Positions 38,110-49,690 of a stretch of 64,000 bases of DNA are shown one piece after another. Positions within the stretch are counted from its first letter, which is position 1, and every line of letters begins with the position of its first letter. The position numbers and the translations under genes are program-made. The notes below the pieces were generated by a model. The model was not told where the DNA came from, made no database searches, and saw only the letters and a list, made by a program, of their open reading frames with translations. This stretch comes from Cystobasidiopsis lactophilus (lineage: Eukaryota; Basidiomycota; Agaricostilbomycetes; Agaricostilbales; Chionosphaeraceae): assembly GCA_001599975.1 (NCBI GenBank), contig BCIO01000008.1, forward strand, positions 124,001 to 188,000, read 5' to 3'.

Positions 38110-38407
38110 TCAGGTATGGTTAAACTCGACTGGATTGAAAACAAGCATCATCAGTGATGCAGCCAGGCTGAAAACGTCCAACTCACTCGGCGACCAAATT
38201 AGAGGCTGCACCAATCCAAGCGAAGCTGTCTTCACCGGCCATTCAATCAGCGCCGCATATGGTGTGAGAGCAAGAAGAGCAAGAGCAACGTTACTTGGCG
38301 GCATCACAAGTAGCCGAAGAGGAGCAACACACACTTCCAGCGAGAAGAGAGGAAGGCGATATCTTTAGAGCCAAAAAAAGCCAGTAGATGAAGCCAAGCA
38401 CGGCCAT
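38110..38407 (-). CDS. Putative small hydrophobic membrane protein, 86 residues
   Basis: Exon 1 (38407-38331) encodes MAVLGFIYWLFLALKISP, which is a membrane span by composition. A 37-nt GT-AG intron joins it in phase to 38293-38110, which adds ALALLALTPYAALIEW and LAASLMMLVFNP, two more hydrophobic segments, ending EFNHT. The sum is whole codons. Three spans in 86 residues and no stop across the junction argue for a real gene. Family unknown; the short intron lowers confidence. Confidence 0.38.
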
Positions 38408-40721
38408 TGCTACAGCTTGCGACTTATAGAAGCATTTGATACTATTGTACTTGACTTGTCGAGGGCTGAGAAGCGGTTCGAGCGGGTTCAGGTCGACGAC
38501 GCCAAATCACGAGGCACAGCGTCGGCATTCGAGACAGAATCTGCTCCCACTTTGAAACAAATGATGTCTTGTAGTGCTTTAGGCAAGGGAGAGAGGGCAG
38601 CAGGAGCCTCTGGTCAATCGGGACACGTCGAGGTCGGGCGCTCTTCTAGAAGAGCATGTTGGGCCCTTTGACAGCTGAGCAGAGTTGGTGGATCACACGC
38701 TACCGGAACTAGGTCACATCTCTGACGTTAATTGTTTGGTCGAACTGGGCCGGAGCAGCAGCCTGCGAACTTGACTGACAGCCTGTCCTGTTGGAAGGAG
38801 GAGAGCAAGGGAGAGCCCGCGAAAGCCTCGGGAAGGCCTGGGCACCGTTGTGCACTTTTTGAGAGTTCATAAGTCAAGCTGGATGCGGCGAACAGCTTGA
38901 AAACAGGCATCTGAAAGCCAACTCTGGTGGAGCGGTGGCAAAAGGCGCTGAGCCCGGGTTGGAGAGCGCGGACCATGAACTTGCAACTTGTGCTTCTGGA
39001 TCGAGCTCGCAATGAGGTTCTTCTGACAAAATGTATTGATTACGGGCATCAAATGGCTTCCCAGCGAGAGGTTTCGAGCCAGCGCGTCCGCATTTCTTTC
39101 GACTGGACTCGACTGGAGCGAATCCTGCGTGCCGCTGGAGACCGCTCGACGCTTCACGCTATCAGGCGTGATATCCTTGGAATCATCAAACATGCCAAGT
39201 TGCATTGGTCAACAAACTTACTAGGACTTTGGGAACGATGCCTGCCTCCCCAAGCCAGCAAAACTTGCTGACGGCACGACGGGCCTCCTTCTGACGCAAC
39301 CGCTCTCCGAAGGCCACCATGATGCTACTCTACAAACGTCTCGAACCGATGTTTCCTTCCTCTTACCTGTCTCGAGCCGACCGCGATGCGCACCTTGACC
39401 TGACCTAAATCTCTCGTTCGCGGTCTTGATGGTCTGATTACTCAGTCTTCTAGCGCCTAGCGCGACAGATACGGATTCATCGACTATGTTTATCCTCCAT
39501 TCCGATTCCGCTTGGCGCCCAGTGTTTCGCACCTTCATTTCGCTGTGATTGAACTATCAGGCCTCCGCTCCGTCCCCATCCCAAAATGGGCATGAGAGGA
39601 TGCGCTGTACAAGGATGCTACACAGCTAAATGCTCGTTCTAGATTGAGCTCAGTCGAGCTCACGCCATGCTGCTCTTTGTGGTCCCTCTTGGCACCACAA
39701 TGACTCTTCAATCTTGAGCTCATACCAAAGCAGCTCGTGACTTGGATAGGATTCTACACCGGATGCCAGCCAAAGAACGCAAGGTGATTGTCACTCCAAG
39801 TCCAGCCGCAAGTCGGGAAGCTCACTGGTGCAGCAGTAGTGGCAAGTGGACAACCAGCACATCCTGGCTTTGACCCGAATGGAGCATGCCCTCATTGTCT
39901 AGTTGCGACAGACTCCAGAGCAACTGATCGTCGTGCCTGGATTTGGATCAGGCGGCTTCTGAGACTGGCAAGGCAGGATGGAGCATGGCATCGTGACCTC
40001 CAAGCAAATGGCGATAACTCATGCCAAGAGGGAAAAAACTCTTCTGAGCAGGGCCTCAGCGATAGAGAGTGTGATTCGTCAGGCGTCAAGAAGCGTCGGA
40101 AGGTAGGGTTCGGTGGCCGAGCTTGGTGGTCAAGTCGATCCACCCCACAGCGGGCGATTCCAACCACAACGCCAAGGCTACTCCGAATCCATCATCAGGG
40201 CGATGTCATCGACTCAAGAGCCGCATAAAGACGCCCACTTGATCAGTCGCCCAGCTGCAGCAGCTTGTTCACACTTTAGTTCGCCGTAGTTGCAAATGTC
40301 GCGAAGCTCTGACTAACAGCAACTCAGAGCCTGTTCATGTCGTCTTCCGTATCTATTCTGCAAGAACTAAGAGCTGGTGGCGTTACCAGTTGAAGCGTGA
40401 CCAAAATTCGCCATATTCGCCGAGGCGGCCAAGCAGACGAGCGCCCCTCTCTCGCCGCTCTGAATAACCCGGGAGGTCTCTGAAATGATGCTGTTGTCCA
40501 GTCTCGACGACGAGCACTTGCTAAGAGGCCTCAAACTGCGTTCGCTACACTTGTGCTCGCCCTTGAATCGATCATGTCGACCGAATACCTTGCCAAGTCT
40601 CTTGATGAGGCTACCTACACACTGCATGCGCCTCTAGAGGACTGCCCGTTCGTTTCATGGTGCTTGATACCCTGAGTGCGAGGATTGGTGCTCATTTGTG
40701 CGTGCCCGTTCTAGAATCGGA
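38408..40721. other. Long intergenic region
   Basis: About 2.3 kb. Open frames here (for example 38417-38671 plus and 38867-39205 minus) have no recognisable family or splice chain. Confidence 0.4.
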
Positions 40722-42915
40722 ATGCCTCCGACAGCGCCAATCCCCAAAAGCTTCTCTGTCCATTCCGAGGGCATCTACCAAGGACTGTCAGTGCAACATT
40801 TTACCTTTATAAGGATCTTGGTGAACAGAAGGGAGAGAACAGGCCGGACTGGGGCCCCGAGTTCAATGGCAAGACGGCGATTGTCGCTGGCGCAAATGGA
40901 GTGCGGCCCCCTTTCCCTACTCAAAACTGAGTGATGCCGAAGATGGAAGCCTATAGATCAGTGGTACGCACATGCTTCGCGTGATGGCCAAGCATCCGGA
41001 CGTATGGAAGCGCGTCCACTCCATCTCCCGCCGCCCTCCATTGGAAGCGCTGCCTTCTCATTTTGCATCCCATCCGATTGACCTGCTCAACAACTCACCT
41101 GACCAAATCGCTTCTGCCCTGACCGAAGCTGGCATCAAGGAGATCGACTATGTCTTTTGTTCGTGGCTCGCTCATTGCAGCTAGCAAGAGGCATGCTGAC
41201 GATTGCGCGACATGTACAGTCTATGTCTACATGGTGAACCAAGCGAGCGACAACCGGCAGCTGTTCAAAGAAGCCGAGGAGATCTGCAAGACCAACGGCA
41301 AGATCCTGGACCAGTTCCTGCAAGGCATCTGGAAGGCTGGCTTGAGGCCCAAGCGTATCCTAGTGCAAACCGGTGGCAAGGGCTATGGTATCCATTATGG
41401 CCCCATCATCTGCCCGGCCGAAGAGGACGACTTGGCCACAGCCCGGTTCTACGACGAAGCCAACTTCTACTGTTCGTGAACTGTTTACCTTTGCTCTCCA
41501 TTACAGAGCTGAGAAGAGACCTCTTGCGGACAGACACCCATCAAGACATCCTGTGGCGCTTTTGCAAGCAGCACAACATTGAATGGGTCGACTCTCGGCC
41601 GTCGTTCATCCTAGGCGTTCGTTTTAGTCTTTGCCTTTTAGCTAGGGGTCTTCAAGCAAGCTTAACGCGCATCAATGATTCGGACAGTTCGTCAAGGGTG
41701 CGTTTCTGGCCTCCTTAATCTTCGCGGTCCACCCCAGATGTTTCGGGTTTCAAATCCACAGATAACAACCTCAACTTCTTCCTGCCCTTGCTCATCTATG
41801 CAGCCGTGACCAAGTACATGGGCAAGAAGACGCTCCCTTACCCTGGCGGTTCGTTTCCGTGTCCATCACCTCAGCTCTCGGTGCTCTAGCTGAATGGGAT
41901 GGCGGCTGAACAGATCGCACGAGCTGGGACCACGCGATGGACATGAGCACCGCGTTCCAGAACGCTTACGCACAGGAATGGAGCATGCTCGCGCCGCAAA
42001 GCGGCAACCAGGCTTTCCACGTCTGCGATGGCTTGCCCTTCTACTTCCGTGCGTTCGGCTTCCCTCCCTGATCTCTTCGCCCATAGATAACGACTTTGAC
42101 GGTGGATGCGTGCAGACCGGTTCTGGCCCTGGCTCGCAAAGCTGTACGGGCTCACCACTGAAGCGCCTAAGGCGGCGGACGACAAGAGCGTCGAGTGGAA
42201 GACGGTCGAGATGTACGCCGACGCCAAGATCGTTCGTTTCCCTCTCCTCCTTTCCCTTGCTTCATGTCAAAGCTCACTTGGGTGTCTTCCTGGGTGGGTC
42301 AAACAGGGCTATCCTCATCGAGCCAAATGGACCTACTCCTTCTTATTGTCGTGCGTGATGAGATTGTCACCTTAGCCGTTCATTCGGCTAATTCGAGTTT
42401 CATGTTCGCGCACAGGGACTGGAGCCAGCAGCCTGAAGTGCGCGAGGCTTGGGGCAAGATGAACGCCGAGTTTGGGCTCGACTCGACCGTCATGAACCAG
42501 GCTTAGTGCGTTTCTTCCCCCCTTTCAGCTCTTCTTATTGAGCTTAGATCGGATTATCGTGCAGCATGTGGGCTAGTAAGACTGTTTCTCCTTCCCATTT
42601 CATTTGCCACTCCATGCTCATGTGGGTTTTGAAGTTGCTGATTTCTCCATCAACTGTATGTCCCTCCCGTGCCTCTCGTTCGCACGCTTGTTGATGTGAA
42701 TACGATGCAAAGGCGCCTGGCCCTTCCAATACAGTTTGTTCCCCTCCCACTCTCTCCACTCTCAAAGTCGCTCACAAAGTGGCGGGCAAACAGGCGTCCA
42801 AAAGTCCCGCGATTTCGGCTACATGGGCAACGTGGACACCTGGAAGGCCCTGGCGGAGACGTTCGACGCGACGGTCGAGCACAAGCTGGTGCCTTCTCCC
42901 TCTGATCTCAAATAG
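40722..42915 (+). CDS. PRISE-type NAD(P)H reductase (atypical SDR)
   Basis: Atypical short-chain dehydrogenase of the progesterone-5-beta-reductase/iridoid-synthase-like group. Fungal members reduce activated double bonds; some sit in secondary-metabolite clusters, but this neighbourhood shows none. Exon 1 (40722-40786) and exon 2 (40843-40900) encode SVHSEGIYQGLPDWG and KTAIVAGANG, joined to ISG of the glycine-rich NAD(P) motif. Later exons carry VHSISRRPP, the ILVQTGGKGYGIHYGP segment with the group's Tyr region, HNIEWVDSRPSFILG, NLNFFLPLLIYAAV, a WDHAMDMSTAFQNAY segment, DWSQQPEVREAW and the C-terminal FGYMGNVDTWKALAETFD. There are many introns of 50-70 nt. The stop after VPSPSDLK is at 42913-42915. 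Confidence 0.88.
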
Positions 42916-43150
42916 TGAAACACCACCTCGGTGGTCCGAATGCCAGGCAAGTCTGTAACCATAAGCGTGGGGGGTAGAAAGGATGTGCCCAGACAGCACG
43001 GCCTTGCAAGAAATAGTGTGGTCCTCCTTGAAAAAGTTGAATGCCTCCAAAAAATTTCCACCTCCTCCGCAAACCGGGCGTCAATGGCCCACTGTCCCTC
43101 CTTCGCGCCCCCGGACATCACAGCCGGAAACCAGAATCCCCAAATCCTCT

Positions 43151-43638
43151 CTATGCCTCCGTCAATTCACGCAGACGACGAATGGTACTGTGAGTCGACA
43201 GCGGCCCCTTAGAACCCAAAACCAATGGATCAAAAGGGTCAAGACAACGCACGAGCGAACGGTGGCAGCGGCGGTGGTGCTGACGGTCCAAGCGCCGCCG
43301 GCGACGGTCTTCTTGCACGCGCGGCAGTCCCAGATGCCGACGGCCTTGCGCTTGACGGCGTCCTTGCCGCAAAAGGTGCAGGTGTAGGTGGCGTGCTGGG
43401 TGATCTCCATCTTCTTGACCTGCTTCCGCAGCGAGGCGCCGTACCGGGTGCCGTACTTGCCAGCGATGCCGACCTTCTACAATTGACCCCCCAACACACG
43501 CGGCCGGTCAGCAAATCCAAAATTTAAGGCCAGGCTATGAGCGCAAGGCGAACCTTTGTCCTTTTGGTCCTTTAAAACCGCAACAATCCTCGTCAGCCAT
43601 TGCTTTTAAGCTCAACCAAGTGTGACAGGGACGCACAT
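43151..43638 (-). CDS. RPL43: 60S ribosomal protein eL43 (RPL43)
   Basis: Zinc-ribbon protein of the large cytosolic ribosomal subunit, 92 residues, the standard length. Exons are 43638-43637 (2 nt, AT), 43569-43554 (16 nt), 43476-43253 and 43187-43151. Translation starts [20 protein letters not shown]. The zinc-binding Cys pairs are CTFCGK and CRACKK; the C-terminus is RRLRELTEA. The first intron (GTGCGT...AAAG) falls inside the start codon, between AT and G, as in yeast RPL43 from memory. The 16-nt second exon is a microexon. Firm identity. Confidence 0.97.
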
Positions 43639-44754
43639 TGTAAGAAAAAGTGTGGGAGAAAGGCGGAAAGACGGTTGAAGGAGGGCGAGCTTTTGTGGGT
43701 CTGTGGAGCTCAACTGGACACTCAGCTCTGGCCCTGGCTCGGGACTAAGTGCGAGAAGTGCCTCACCTGTGCTGAAGCAGTCACAGATGCAAAAGCTTTT
43801 AAGTCCTAAGGTCGTGAAGCCAGAGCAAAAGGGCAAATTCGAGGCATGGCCGCCAACTTTTTTTTTTCTCAGGCGGACCAGCACTCGGAGCTGCTGGCCA
43901 AATTTCTCGAGGCCCAAAGAAATTAGTTGCGCCCCTTTGGGACTCTTGCTTGCCTTGATGTTGTCGTCTGGAGTCCAGAATAGATTGGTTCAGAGTGAAG
44001 AACGAGCGGGCAGCGCTGGTCGCCGGCAATGAGTTCAATTTTAAAGGTCGTTCGCCACCCAAATGCCCTGTCGGAGTCTCGCGAGATCATCTTTGGCTAG
44101 CATGCGTTCTGTCTGGCCAGAGTGAAACATCTTGGACTGTATGCTTGCCACAACAAATCGCATTGGTAGCAGAGGGCCCTGCTGAAGCGCCAGGTCGATT
44201 TGCCACCCAAACCTCCGTGGCCGCCCACAGGACCGCCTTCGACTCGGGCGCAGTCAATTGGCAGACCTGCGACCTTGAATGTATCTCAATGTCACAATAC
44301 GCTGGCGCGAATGGTCCATGGGCGGTATCGAACGAAAACCACTCCGGTTCCATTCGTTTCTCTCATCTGGCATCTTGGGGCAATGTACAAGCACCAGCGG
44401 AGCAGTTCTACTACTTGGCTTCCACTCTATACGTCGCTCATCATCGTCTGTGCTGGGGCTAGATGACAAGGGCGCAACTGAAAGCGGGCGGTGACGAGGG
44501 GGTTAGAGGTTTTCATCTCAGATGTCTGGTGGCAAAGTAGAGTTTGAAGAGGGAGGAAGTTTGAAAGCTAGACAACTCTAATATTGATTGATAAGTGAAA
44601 TGAGGTCTGAGTACAAGTTAGGACGGGATTGGATAAGCTTGAGTAAAGGCGGGAGATGTTGGGTCGGCATACATGGACAGGAGGAGCTGAATGATCTAGC
44701 GCATATCGTGGATATAAAGCTGACAAAAGTTGAAAAGAGTTGCCGACGTAGAAT
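43639..44754. other. Intergenic
   Basis: About 1.1 kb between the RPL43 promoter and the 3' end of the next minus-strand gene. Short Cys- and Trp-containing minus-strand frames near 44087-44353 lack support. Confidence 0.45.
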
Positions 44755-45538
44755 TCAGCTGCGAGAGGGGGCTTTGGGGTTAGCCAAAGGGCGCAAGAGC
44801 TTCGCTTCGTTAGGCGCGTTGACAAGGAAGATCCATCGACCAGGAAGATGGACGGTTGGATCTCCACCGAACTTGCTCTGGCGCACCTCCTCGGAAGTGA
44901 AATAATTCGCAAATCCAAGCCGGTCAAGGTATTTGTGGCCAGGCTCTGTGACAGTGGCAATGCGGGCCATCTCGACATCACGCGCTCTGAGGGCATCGAA
45001 AGAGGATCTGCATTTGGTTCGTTTGTTGAAGATCTGTTTATGGGAGCAATACAGTTTGCACTCACAGAGAGAGGACGTTCGTTACCACAGTGGTAGAAAC
45101 GCCTTTGTGGTGAGTGAAAGCCACGCCACGTAGCCACTGAGCGACCCAAAGGCGATTACCCAATGCAACGCTGTGTCCAGCAGGAAACACCCAGTCGAGA
45201 GAGCCGCAGAAGCAAGCGTTTCTCTTGTCAACAGCCATGAGCCATAGCCGCCCGACCTTGCTAACATCATCATGCTCCAGCAGAGGCCCTGCGTTGGATT
45301 CTATAGAGCTCCAGGACAGGTATGCCTTGTCAGATCGAGCATCCTCCGTGAGAGTTTCGAGGTTCTGCCAGATGTCAGCATGCTGTCCAGCTGGCAGAAG
45401 ACCCTGATCTCAGTATGGTACCGAGAGTCTCGAGTTGAGGGACATACGCATGGACATCAAAGCGTGGATCTCGATTCTCTCGCCTATCTGGCCCTTAAGG
45501 TAGCGCTCGGCAATGCGCTTAAAGCTGATCCTTGTCAT
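44755..45538 (-). CDS. Hypothetical protein, 224 residues or longer
   Basis: Three exons (45538-45448, 45390-45086, 45033-44755) splice in phase to 224 residues starting MTRISFKRIAERYLKG. The first part looks like the end of an F-box-like helical region; then come IWQNLETLTEDARSD, GRLWLMAVDKRNACF, SLDWVFPAGHSVALGN and a C-terminus with HLPGRWIFLVNAPNE. The reading frame stays open upstream to about 45712 without an ATG, so the real start may lie in an unseen earlier exon. It might be an F-box-type or accessory protein; I make no functional call. It lies on the same strand as the kinase pair. Confidence 0.5.
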
Positions 45539-46551
45539 GACGAAGCAGTGGCGCAGCGCAAGACTTCTGAGGACGTATAGGATCAGGGATGAAGGGCTTC
45601 TGTTTGATTCGTGGCCGACGAGAGACAAGAGGCATACGCCGTCTTTTATGGGCCGCTTTCCCTTTGTCCGATTTGATAAAGCAATGGACGACAGCCCAAT
45701 TAGTCCTTTCAATGCAACCTTCTGTCCAATAGCTGTCCATATTGCTTGCCAGTATTAAGACGTCCTAAACGGTGGCAGAACGTCAAGGGTTCTGATCGTT
45801 CATGGACTGGGACAACGGGGCGTTCCGTCTGTCCAAGTACGACAAAACCGCCTTCGGAGAGTACGTATTCTCGGCTGCCGCTTTGGATGATGAACTTCAT
45901 TGGGAGCACATACACAAGATGAGGTTAAAGCATGAGGTAGCCACAGTGAGCCGCATCAGAACGCAAGTCGTCGCGAGCCAAATGCTCGAGTTTTGATCAC
46001 AAAGGCAGAAGCACCTTCCACACATAGAGCGAACAACGCTCATACGCAGACACAACCGTCCAAGAGTAGTTGGACTGGCTTCTGTCTGTAATCGTTCGTA
46101 GTTCAAGAACTTTAAGAAGGCAGGCAAGAGCAAGCAAGCTACGCGGCCGCGGGCCCCGGGCAGGTAAGTCAGAGGCTAGATCTCGCACGTCCTACAAATG
46201 GCCTTACAGCAAACAGAGAGTCATGGACGCTGGGCACGAAGGCATTTCGCGCACCAAGGTGGAGATCCGTGACAGAGCTGTGCGATCTTTGTGAAAGTTT
46301 GTTCGTTGGCACCGAGTCTGCTTCGATCTGAAGCAACTGTCTTGTTGCCCCTGACTTTTGAACAATGATACTAATACAAGTGGACTGGAAGGGAGAGGCG
46401 AATCTAATCGTGAAGACACATTCTAAGTGGCGTTCCGAAGCCCTTCGACCCTTGCGAGACCAGCTATAGAAGAGAGGGGAAGAACAACAGTACCAGAGAG
46501 AGATGCAGTGAGCTCGAAGCAGAAGATTAAGGACTTAGCGGTCGGGCGAAC
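45539..46551. other. Intergenic
   Basis: About 1 kb. It includes a 63-codon minus-strand frame at 45709-45900 (MKFIIQSGSREYVLSEG start) that could be a missed exon or small gene, and the kinase 3' flank repeat at 46427-46465. Confidence 0.4.
46427..46465. repeat. 3' flank copy shared by the tandem kinase genes
   Basis: About 40 nt beginning GTGGCGTTCCGAAGCCC is nearly identical to 48326-48366. Both lie about 75-125 nt past the stops of the two paralogous kinase-like genes, so the duplication unit included 3' flanking DNA. Confidence 0.75.
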
Positions 46552-47797
46552 TCAAGCGAGGCGTGGAACATGAAGCTTTCCCTTCAATGATTGAACCTTG
46601 CCGTGTAGCCTCCACTCGCCACAGTGTTGAGGGTCGTTCCAATTCATGTGAAAATGGTAATGGTCGGCTGCGACTGGCACGAGTCAACCTCAAGCAGTCA
46701 AAAAGTCAAGAGCGGCTTGACGCACCGCCGGGTCCGGCGTCGAAGGCCTCGCCTTTGGCATTGCAAGCTGGAAAGGCATGGCCTTCTCTTGCATGCCTGT
46801 TGCGCCAATCGTGAAGCCACTTGTCGACTGCTGTGAATAGCTTGGCAAGCGTGGTGCAGTGTTGCCAGCTGGTGGGTTCCAAATACGCGTTGCTATGCGT
46901 GCAGGTCAGGAGTGAAAGACATGAATACATCGCTGGAGCGCGTACCAATGTCCTGCTATGGCAGCCACGTCAGCCGCGCCAAAACGATCTTCGCACTTCG
47001 CAAAATGGGTTGAGCGCCCAAAGTCTATGATGTAGACCTCGGATGGATTGCCGGGAGAAATAAGGATGTGGTGTAGAGTCAATTCGTTGTGAACAACGCC
47101 CGCGCTGTGCATGATGCCCGTCGCGACAATAACCGCTTGGATGGTGTGAGCGCGGCAAAGAGCCTCCTGAAAGTTGTTCGCATAGAATCCTTTGGACAGG
47201 CGACGAAAGAAGTTTTGAATAGTCTGGATGCACCGAATTCGGCTTAAGTCTGCATACTCTAAAAATAGTGCAGTTTAAAAGCCGTACCTCCACTCCCGCT
47301 GGCAACTGGTCCATCAAGATCACATCCAGGGGGTGCTCGGATATTGCTGGATCTTTCAGCTTCATACTGCAGTACACCCGAAGGACATGGGCACAAGGGA
47401 AGTGGTGCCCTGCCTTCGCAGCAAGTTCACAACGCAGATGGATAGCCTCGGATGCTGTGTGCTGGATTTTGCCTTCGTCAAGGGCTTGGCCTAGGTTGGT
47501 CAGAGTTCCACTACGTTGGCCGACTTTGAGAGCGCCGATTGCATCCTTTCCAGCGTGCTTTGCCAAAACTTTTGGTCCCTCGAGAAGTTGAAGGCCCAAC
47601 AACACGATCCCAAAAGAGCCAAACGCAAGGTCCTGCGGTCTCCTGAAACCACCGAAAAGAGACCTGAAGCTGGAAACCTCTGCCTTGCCGGCCAGATAAG
47701 CTCTCTGCAAGTCGGTGGCAAAGCGCGCAACCACGCCATTTGGAGCGAGAACCGCATCCCTGAAAACTTGAGCATCTTGGGAGCTATTCAGTTCCAT
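46552..47797 (-). CDS. Kinase-like protein A, probably pseudokinase
   Basis: Four exons (47797-47288, 47256-46946, 46892-46726, 46667-46552) sum to 367 residues. The protein is colinear with the next gene at 48439-49690: both start with a QDA/QDG-containing segment, share FATxLQ, ALKVG, NLGQALDEGK/NFGEAADEGK, HHFPCA/HYFPCA, a catalytic-loop region and a C-terminal module DHYHFHMxW..P.HCGEWxLHGKV. In this copy the catalytic loop reads HNELTLHHIL: the Asp of HRD is Glu and the loop Asn is His. IIDFGRS is kept. Loss of both residues predicts a catalytically dead or very weak kinase that could act as a scaffold. Introns and frame are otherwise intact, so it does not look like a decayed gene. Confidence 0.68.
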
Positions 47798-48438
47798 ATC
47801 GTCGTGGTATCGGAAAAAGGCCAGAGAGACTTGTCGAAGCCGCCCGAACCCTCAAGGTTCCGCGGAGACTTCGCCGGTTGCAAGAAGACCGGACGCAAGG
47901 CGATAGCTCTCTCTGGTGGCCCGAGCTTGAAGGGCAGGCAATTATCCGGACACAATGCAAGAAATTGGGCGCTTTAGATGGGAGGAAAACGTGGAGTTGG
48001 AGTTTTTAGGCAGCAAGCATTTGCATCTGGGGTGAGCACCCAGGCTGGACAGTGGCAGGAACTAAAGCCGAGTCGGCCAAGCAGCTCGGGCCAGTCACAA
48101 GTCTTCTTTTACGCAGTGCAGTACGCTTTCTAGGAGGGATCATCGTGGAGGCGGGCAGCGAAATGTACGGCCCGACGCTTTCGAAAACCGGCGGCAGCAC
48201 GACTTGCGGCCGCAGTCTCAGAGAAGACCAGCCCAAACCCAACGGGAGATGATGAATTAGTGTCCACTGGGTCCGTCGGGGACAGCGCTGAAGAAGAGGA
48301 GGAATCAAATTGCAAAGAAAAACTCGGTGGCGTTCCGAAGCCCGTCCAACCCTTGCAAGACCAGCTGCAGAGAAGAAGAACAGCAGGAAAGTATGAGAGA
48401 AAGTGTGGACCGGGTCAAAGAAGAGGAGGAGAAGGGTC
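47798..48438. other. Intergenic between tandem kinase genes
   Basis: Promoter of kinase-like A and 3' flank of kinase-like B, including the shared flank repeat at 48326-48366. Confidence 0.55.
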
Positions 48439-49690
48439 CTAGGATGCTGTGGCGTTGACGGCTTCAGCCAAGTGTGGGACGTAGTGCTTGCCATCTCGAA
48501 GCTCGACCTTGCCGTGCAGCTTCCATTCGCCACAGTGGTCCGGGTTGTTCCAGTCCATGTGAAAATGGTAATGGTCGTCTATAGGTCGCATGGGTTAAGA
48601 ATCGAATAGCGCCGGGCAAAGAACCTGGCTCACCCCCAACTTATGGCCTTGAAGCGCTCGCCCACGGCATTGCGCGCCGGGAAGTGCTGATAGGCGTTTC
48701 CATGCGTGTTGCACACGTCGTGCAGCCACCTCCCGACTGCGTTCCACAGCCGGGGCAAGGTCGTGTGCTGACTCCAATCGTTGCTGTTGGACAGCAAACG
48801 ACTGCGCAAGGTCATTACCAGCGGTCTTTAAAGACATGGAAAGGGAGGAAATACCAGGCTTGTTGGAGCGCTCCCAGATCTTGTAGGGAGTGGGCTGCAG
48901 GATCAAAAGCGCGGCCATGGTCGCAGCCGTAACCAAAGTCGATGATGTACGTCAGAGTGCCGGTGTCGGATGGACTGCCACGCAAGGCTAGTATGTTGAA
49001 CAAGCTGAGGTCATTGTGGGCGACGCCGACGCCGTGCATGATGTGCACGGCTAGGATGGAGTGCTGAATGTCGGAGGCGAGGCGATACCCTTCTTCAAAG
49101 CTTGCCGAAGTCAGCTGGTAGTCATAGAGGTGCTGTGGCCACCAGGCTTTTGATTACTTTTAGCAGTCTTTGGAGGCAGGGGCAAAAGCTCGAACCTTGG
49201 CGGCTTGGGGCAGCTGGCTCATCAAAACCAAGTCCACGGGGAGAGCGGAGATGGTTTTGTCAGTCAGAGCATGGCTATAGAAGACGGCGGGCACTCGGGC
49301 GCAGGGGAAGTAGTGGCCCTGCTGGGCAGCCAGCTGGCGGCGGCTCTCGATCGCTGTGGCGGCTTTGGTTTGGACCTTGCCCTCGTCGGCTGCTTCTCCA
49401 AAGTTGGTCCGGTTCCTGGTCCGAAGGCCGACCTTGAGCGCCCCGTGCAGGATGGTGCCGAGTCGGGGGGCCGGGAGCTCAAGCCCCAAAACGACGATGC
49501 CGTTCATGCCCATGACGACGCCCTTATCTCTTAAGGCGCTTAGAACATCTTCTTGATGGCCAAGACGTGACACTGAAGCCTCTCCCGTTTCGTAGGCCAC
49601 TTGCAGGGCAGTGGCAAATTGGGCTACGACGCCATCCGAGATCAAAGCGGCGCTGAGCAGATTGGCACCGTCTTGCGGCGATTGCAGCAT
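48439..49690 (-). CDS. Kinase-like protein B, with catalytic-loop residues kept
   Basis: Paralogue of the gene at 46552-47797. The start ATG at 49690 (MLQSPQDGANLL) aligns with the partner's start; codons further up are not ATG. Exons 49690-49196, 49132-48819 and 48783-48634 are firm; the last exon begins near 48573 and ends HLAEAVNATAS at 48439. The donor of the last intron is unresolved: the strong GTGAGC site shifts frame, and a weaker GTTGGG site nine nt before it keeps frame. The catalytic loop is HNDLSLFNIL, with Asp and Asn present, and the metal-binding motif is IIDFGYG. There is little of a standard N-lobe, so it resembles fungal kinase-like or aminoglycoside-phosphotransferase-type folds. 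Substrate unknown. Confidence 0.65.
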
